Assembly: GCA_024693845.1 (NCBI GenBank)
Contig: JAILKJ010000003.1
Span: 16,028-80,027, forward strand
Length of the DNA: 64,000 bases
Direction: 5' to 3'
Source of the DNA: Lachnospiraceae bacterium
GTDB taxonomy: Bacteria > Bacillota > Clostridia > Lachnospirales > Lachnospiraceae
The position numbers and the translations under genes are program-made. This document shows positions 59,433 to 64,000 of this stretch, one piece after another (within the stretch, counting starts at the first letter, position 1; each line of letters begins with the position of its first letter). Below the pieces are notes generated by a model. That model had not been told where the DNA came from, made no database searches, and worked only from the letters and a program-made list of their open reading frames with translations.

Positions 59433-61511
59433 ATGAATTTTGGCAGTTCCATAGAAGAAATAAAGGGCATCGGTAATAAAAACGCTGCCCTTTTTCAAAA
59501 ACTGAATATTGATTCGGCGGGGGATCTGCTGTTCCATTTTCCCCGGGATTATGTGTGCATGGAACCGGCTGCGGATCTGGCGAGTCTGGAAAGCGTCGGA
59601 GGATCCGGCGGCGTCTTTGCAACCGTGATTTCAGCCCCCGTTTCGCGCTATTATAACCGCAAGAGTTCTGTCAGCTTCGATGCAAGGGATGATAAGGGAA
59701 ACGTGGTGTCCATCACCTATTTCCACATGCCCTATCTTTCAAAGACTGTCAAGAGCGGCGCAAGCTACGTCTTTTACGGGCAGCTTTTTTGCAAAAATGC
59801 CCGCTACCATATGACGCAGCCCAAGATGTACAAGCCGGATCAATACAGAGCCATGACGGGGCAGCTCCAGAGCGTCTATACCAAGACCAAGGGGATTTCC
59901 GATGCTTCCATCGGCAAATATGCCAAAGCGGCTCTGGATCAGATACGCAAAGATGCGGAAAACATCGGAGCAAATTATGAATATCTTCCGGATGAGATCC
60001 TGAAAAAGAGGGATTTTCCATCCGTTTTTGATGCACTTCAAAGGATCCATTTCCCGGAAAGTGCAAGTGAGCTTCTTCCCGCAAGGGAGAGGTTTTCCTA
60101 TGAGGAGCTTTTTTTGTTCCTCTTATCGGTCAAATCCCGCTCGGCGGGCAGGAAACCGAATCCCAACGTGATGATCGAGACGGCGGATACTACCCGGCTC
60201 ATCGAAAAGCTTCCCTACAGCCTGACGGATTCCCAAAAGAAGGCTTATGAGGCCATTAAGAATGATCTGACCTCGCCTTACTGCATGAACCGGCTGTTGC
60301 AGGGAGATGTGGGGTGCGGTAAGACCATCGTCGCCATCCTGGGTATGCTGATGTGTGTGGCCAACGGCCACCAGGCTGTTCTGATGGCACCCACCGAGGT
60401 GCTGGCAAGGCAGCATTACATCACCATCAGCGAAATGACGAAGCAGTACGGTCTTCCTTTTACCTGCAGCCTGCTGTCAGGCTCCACACCTGCGGCGGAA
60501 AAGCGCAGGATCTACTGTGAGCTTAAGGATGGAAGCATCAACGTTGCCGTGGGTACCCACGCACTGATCCAGGAACCGTTGGAATTCCACGACCTGGCCC
60601 TGGCAGTCATAGATGAGCAGCACCGTTTCGGTGTAAGACAGAGAGAAACTCTGCAGTCCAAGGCGAAGGGCGGCGTTCATACCATTGTAATGAGTGCCAC
60701 GCCCATACCCCGGTCCCTGGCCATCGTCCTTTACGGAGGCCTGGATATCACCCAGATGCCGGATATGCCTGCATCAAGGCTTCCCATCAAAAACTGCGTG
60801 GTGGATCAGAAGTACCGCAACACGGCCTATAAATTCATGTCGGATCAGATCCGGGAAGGCAGACAGGTCTATATCATCTGCCCCATGGCTCAGCCCGGGG
60901 TGATGGACGGACTGGAGAATGTGGTAGAATATGCCTCACAGCTTCGGGAGTATTTTCCCGACTCCGTCAGGATCGAATACCTTCATGGAAAAATGCGGCC
61001 CGCCCAGAAAAATGAGATCATGGAACGCTTTGCTTCGGGGCAGACCGACATCCTGGTTTCCACCACGGTGGTGGAAGTGGGCGTAAACGTTCCCAACGCC
61101 ACGGTGATGATGGTGGAAAATGCCGAACGCTTCGGTCTGGCAACCCTGCATCAGATCAGGGGCCGGGTGGGAAGAGGATCCCATCAGTCCTACTGCGTAT
61201 TCATGGAGACAGAATCCAGGGGCAAAAAGAACGAGCGCCTGGATATTCTGAACCATTCCAACAGCGGCTTTGAGATCGCTGAAAAGGATTTAAAGCTGCG
61301 GGGTCCGGGAGATCTGATGGGCATAGAGCAGAGCGGCGACTTTTCCTTCCGCTTTGCGGATATCTACAGAGACCATCAGCTGGTGCTTCAGGCAGCATCG
61401 GATGCGGATGAACTGATCGGCAAGGATCCCGGTCTTAGCCTGCCGGAACATAAGCTTTTGAAGAAACGCCTGGATGACTATCTGGAATCCGGCTATCTGG
61501 AAGTATTATAA
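59433..61511 (+). CDS. recG: ATP-dependent DNA helicase RecG
   Basis: The protein has 692 residues. An N-terminal wedge/OB domain (about 1-170, IEEIKGIGNKNAALFQKL) grips the fork. A superfamily 2 motor follows with Walker A LLQGDVGCGKTIVA near 288, the DEQHRFG box, VMSATPIPRSLAI, and the RecG signature VSTTVVEVGVNVPNATVM, then LHQIRGRVGRG. RecG remodels stalled forks and Holliday junctions. The start lies ten bases after fakA, without a strong ribosome site, so coupling is likely. This is the second junction-processing system in the window besides RuvAB. Confidence 0.96.
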   Translation: MNFGSSIEEIKGIGNKNAALFQKLNIDSAGDLLFHFPRDYVCMEPAADLASLESVGGSGGVFATVISAPVSRYYNRKSSVSFDARDDKGNVVSITYFHMPYLSKTVKSGASYVFYGQLFCKNARYHMTQPKMYKPDQYRAMTGQLQSVYTKTKGISDASIGKYAKAALDQIRKDAENIGANYEYLPDEILKKRDFPSVFDALQRIHFPESASELLPARERFSYEELFLFLLSVKSRSAGRKPNPNVMIETADTTRLIEKLPYSLTDSQKKAYEAIKNDLTSPYCMNRLLQGDVGCGKTIVAILGMLMCVANGHQAVLMAPTEVLARQHYITISEMTKQYGLPFTCSLLSGSTPAAEKRRIYCELKDGSINVAVGTHALIQEPLEFHDLALAVIDEQHRFGVRQRETLQSKAKGGVHTIVMSATPIPRSLAIVLYGGLDITQMPDMPASRLPIKNCVVDQKYRNTAYKFMSDQIREGRQVYIICPMAQPGVMDGLENVVEYASQLREYFPDSVRIEYLHGKMRPAQKNEIMERFASGQTDILVSTTVVEVGVNVPNATVMMVENAERFGLATLHQIRGRVGRGSHQSYCVFMETESRGKKNERLDILNHSNSGFEIAEKDLKLRGPGDLMGIEQSGDFSFRFADIYRDHQLVLQAASDADELIGKDPGLSLPEHKLLKKRLDDYLESGYLEVL

Positions 61512-61532
61512 GATTTAGAAGAGGATAATATA

Positions 61533-62408
61533 GTGAGTAAAGTAGCAATCATGACAGATTCCAACAGCGGTATCACCCAGGCTGAAGCAAAGCAGCTTGG
61601 GATCACCGTTTTGCCCATGCCCTTTAATGTAGGCGGCAGCGATTATTTCGAGGATATCAACCTTTCCCAGGAGCAGTTTTACCGCTTCCTGGAGGAGGAT
61701 GTAACGGTGAAGACCTCCCAGCCTTCCCCCTCGGATGTTACCGCAGCCTTTGACCGTCTGCTGGAGGAGTATGACGAGGTGGTTCATATCCCCATGTCTT
61801 CAGGGCTGTCCGGAAGCTGCCAGACTGCCTATATGCTGGCACGTGAGCCTCGGTTTCAGGATCGCGTGTTCGTAGTGGATAATCAACGTATCTCCGTAAC
61901 CCAGCGCCAGTCCGTTCTCGATGCCATGAAACTGGCTGACAACGGCAAGAGCGGTAAGGAGATCAGAGATTTTTTATTTGAGGATAAATTCAACTCCAGT
62001 ATCTATATCATGCTGGATACCCTTCACTATCTGAAGAAGGGCGGCAGGATCACCCCTGCTGCGGCAGCCATCGGAAGTCTTCTGAAGATCAAGCCGGTGC
62101 TGACGATCCAGGGCGAGAAGCTGGATGCTTTTTCAAAGGCAAGGACACCCCAGCAGGGCAAGAAGATCATGAAGGATGCCATCCTCAAGGATATCGATAT
62201 ACGCTTCGGCGGTCTGGAGGGCGCCTGCGACCGGATGCACATCCAGTTTGCCTATACAGGAGACAGAGATAAAATCGATGAGTTTGCCGAAATGGTCATG
62301 GCAGATCTTCCGGGCTTTGAACCGCCTGTGATCCAGCCCCTTTCCCTTTCGGTAGCCTGCCATATCGGCCCGGGTGCACTGGCGGTGGCCTGCACAAAAA
62401 AAATCTGA
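61533..62408 (+). CDS. DegV family fatty-acid-binding protein (FakB-like)
   Basis: The protein has 291 residues and starts at GTG 61533 (GAGGATAATATA upstream). DegV fold: VAIMTDSNSGITQAEAKQLGI, KTSQPSPSDVTAAF, the fatty-acid-binding loop HIPMSSGLSGSCQTA, and the C-terminal HIGPGALAVAC block. FakB proteins hold fatty acids for phosphorylation by FakA, encoded two genes upstream. The chain-length preference cannot be read from sequence. Confidence 0.92.
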   Translation: MSKVAIMTDSNSGITQAEAKQLGITVLPMPFNVGGSDYFEDINLSQEQFYRFLEEDVTVKTSQPSPSDVTAAFDRLLEEYDEVVHIPMSSGLSGSCQTAYMLAREPRFQDRVFVVDNQRISVTQRQSVLDAMKLADNGKSGKEIRDFLFEDKFNSSIYIMLDTLHYLKKGGRITPAAAAIGSLLKIKPVLTIQGEKLDAFSKARTPQQGKKIMKDAILKDIDIRFGGLEGACDRMHIQFAYTGDRDKIDEFAEMVMADLPGFEPPVIQPLSLSVACHIGPGALAVACTKKI

Positions 62409-62425
62409 ACCATTCGGGAGAACCC

Positions 62426-64000
62426 ATGATAAAAGCAGCTGCAAAAAGCGCAAGCAAAGCAATTGGATACGGAAGGATCCGTTATTATGAATCTGCCTCG
62501 TACGAAGTTTCGGAGAGTAAAGCTGAAGATCCGAAAGCCGAAACGGACAGGTTCATTTTGGCTGTGCAAAAAGCCATAGAGACAAAGCATGAGAACTACG
62601 ATAATGCGGTGAAAAATGACTGCGGACGTGATGCCGAGATCTTTCAGGCTCACGAAATGCTCCTGCGGGACGAGGAACTGATCCGTCCCATACGTGAAAG
62701 GATAGAAAACAAGCAGGTTCAGGCGCCTTTTGCGGTGAAAAGTGTCCTGGATGAGATGACGGCCACCTTTTTTGCCATGCAGGATGAAGAGCTTCGGGAG
62801 CGCGGCGAGGATCTCATCGATATCAAACTGACTCTTTTGAATATTCTTCTGAACGTTAAGAAGGAGACTGTGGAGGATCTTAGCTGCTGCATTTTGAGCG
62901 CTAAGAACCTGACCCCTTCCGATATAGTATCCCTGCCCCTTCGCGGTGCAGCAGGCATTTTGCTGAAGGCAGGCAGCGTGAATTCCCATACAGCCATCCT
63001 GGCCCGGAGCATGAACATTCCCATGCTGGTGGAGTGTAAGAAGCTGGATCGTGACTGGGACGGAAAAGAAGCGGTCATTGACGGAATCGACGCACTGGTT
63101 TATGTGGAGCCCGATGAAGAAACCCGAAACACCTATCTGAATAAGATCGCAGAGCTCGCAAAGCAAAAAGAGCTTCTTTCAGAGCTGAAGGGGAAGGAAA
63201 ACGTTACCCTGGACGGCCGCAGGCTTCGGATCATGGCCAACATCGGTTCTCCCCGCGATATAGAAAGTGTCAAAGAAAATGATGCCGGAGGCATCGGACT
63301 TTTCAGAACGGAATTCATCTATCTGGAAAAGCACACCGATCCTTCCGAAGCAGAACAATATAAGCAGTATGTTGAAGTGGCAAAACAGATGTATCCGCTG
63401 GATGTGGTGATCCGAAGCTGCGATATCGGCGCGGATAAGACGGCGGATTATCTGAAGCTGGAGCATGAAGAAAACCCCGCCATGGGCTATCGTGCCATCA
63501 GGCTTTGTCTGTCCAGAGAGGATTTCTTCAAACGTCAGCTCCGGGCCATCCTTCGGGCATCGGTAGTGGGTAATGTAAGGCTTCTGATCCCCATGATCAC
63601 TTCCGTAAAAGAGCTGGACAAGGCTTTGGCCATTTTGGTGGATTGTCGGAAGGAGCTGGAGAGTGAAGGGATCGAAACCGGGCCTTTGCCTGTAGGTGTA
63701 ATGATAGAGACACCTGCGGCTGCCCTTTGTGCCGATGAGCTTGCTGCCAAATGCAGCTTTTTCTCCATCGGTACCAATGACCTGACCCAGTACACCCTTG
63801 CCATTGACCGTCAGAATGCCCGTCTGGAGCCTTTCTTTGATCCTCATCATCCTGCAGTTCTTCGTCAGATACAGATGACTGTTGAGGCGGCAAAGAAGGC
63901 TGGGATTTTTGTAGGGATCTGCGGTGAGCTGGGAGCCGATCCGGAGCTTACCGAAACCTTCCTTCGCATGGGCATTGATGCGATCTCCGTTACGCCGTCT
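62426..64000 (+). CDS. ptsI: Phosphoenolpyruvate-protein phosphotransferase (PTS enzyme I), 3' end outside window
   Basis: The reading frame is open for 525 codons to the window edge and so is missing from the ORF track. It begins MIKAAAKSASKAIGYGRIRYY after GGGAGAACCC. Enzyme I motifs in order: phospho-His loop KAGSVNSHTAILARSMNIP near 190, GIGLFRTEFIYLE near 290, SCDIGADKTADYL near 340, NPAMGYRAIRLCL near 355, and GICGELGADPELTETFLRMG near 505. It passes phosphate from PEP to HPr for PTS sugar uptake. Some motifs are looser than usual: ADK for GDK in SCDIGADK, AGS for GGR before the active His, and CGELGADP for CGEMAGDP. The HPr-binding N-terminal part is recognisable only in outline. The gene is not next to ptsH. 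Confidence 0.9.
   Translation, partial: MIKAAAKSASKAIGYGRIRYYESASYEVSESKAEDPKAETDRFILAVQKAIETKHENYDNAVKNDCGRDAEIFQAHEMLLRDEELIRPIRERIENKQVQAPFAVKSVLDEMTATFFAMQDEELRERGEDLIDIKLTLLNILLNVKKETVEDLSCCILSAKNLTPSDIVSLPLRGAAGILLKAGSVNSHTAILARSMNIPMLVECKKLDRDWDGKEAVIDGIDALVYVEPDEETRNTYLNKIAELAKQKELLSELKGKENVTLDGRRLRIMANIGSPRDIESVKENDAGGIGLFRTEFIYLEKHTDPSEAEQYKQYVEVAKQMYPLDVVIRSCDIGADKTADYLKLEHEENPAMGYRAIRLCLSREDFFKRQLRAILRASVVGNVRLLIPMITSVKELDKALAILVDCRKELESEGIETGPLPVGVMIETPAAALCADELAAKCSFFSIGTNDLTQYTLAIDRQNARLEPFFDPHHPAVLRQIQMTVEAAKKAGIFVGICGELGADPELTETFLRMGIDAISVTPS

Noticed and set aside
62426-64000. ptsI as a pseudogene because it is missing from the ORF track
   Set aside because: The frame is open without interruption to the window edge; the track only omits it because no stop codon lies inside the window.

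Overview
The window looks like a chromosomal segment of a Lachnospiraceae-type Clostridium relative (Bacillota). The evidence is the strong AGGAGG-type ribosome sites, the Firmicutes gene content (ytfI/ytfJ-gerW, Asp23-DAK2-recG-degV, a SpoVE/RodA plus penicillin-binding protein pair), a eukaryotic-type NADP isocitrate dehydrogenase, and a DUF4956-CotH pair typical of rumen and gut Lachnospiraceae. Genus cannot be fixed from the sequence alone. No rRNA, CRISPR array, insertion sequence or prophage was seen. No gene-free stretch exceeds 300 bases; the longest (9104-9340) holds a probable 6S RNA.

Layout. 1-4.3 kb: end of a DUF4956 gene, a CotH-like spore-coat-type kinase, and a UDP-sugar dehydrogenase carrying an N-terminal XRE DNA-binding domain. 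4.4-15 kb: icd, aroC, a VanY-like carboxypeptidase, tgt, 6S RNA, a YihY membrane protein, pheS-pheT and queA. 15-16.3 kb: a PilZ protein, a zinc-ribbon/SHOCT protein, tRNA-Gly(CCC) and a compact four-way inverted-repeat structure. 16.3-22 kb: hybrid histidine kinase, acyltransferase, aroA and tyrA. 22-26 kb: an EF-G paralogue, an AgrA-like LytTR regulator and a degenerate AgrC-like kinase. 26-42 kb: six consecutive genes (five very large) for soluble, charged, coiled-coil-rich proteins of no family I recognise. 42-64 kb: leuS, a Gx transporter, ruvAB, zapA, a U32 peptidase, an FtsW/SpoVE-type protein plus PBP, a CheX-like/CheY pair, NUDIX, ytfI-gerW, a J-domain protein, rpmB, Asp23, DAK2, recG, degV and the first 525 codons of ptsI (open at the window edge, absent from the ORF track).

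The part most likely to be an undescribed system is 24.4-41.9 kb. Four of the giant genes are each preceded by the same promoter-like element, ATGCAACC, exactly 18 bases, then TATTNT. This differs from the ordinary TTGNNN-17-TATAAT promoters found elsewhere in the window and has the AAC core common in ECF-sigma -35 elements. The six proteins share short modules with each other (a Y...K...R motif in all; an SFGT/AASDYKT block in two; a K-EQPRI block in two; an RKG...GK.RL block in two), so they look like one diversified family under common control. The LytTR regulator and degenerate kinase sit directly upstream. Function is unknown.

A second theme is structured DNA or RNA around promoters. At the XRE-dehydrogenase gene and at leuS the -10 box lies inside the left arm of a terminator-like hairpin. 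A readthrough transcript would form the hairpin and a locally started transcript could not.
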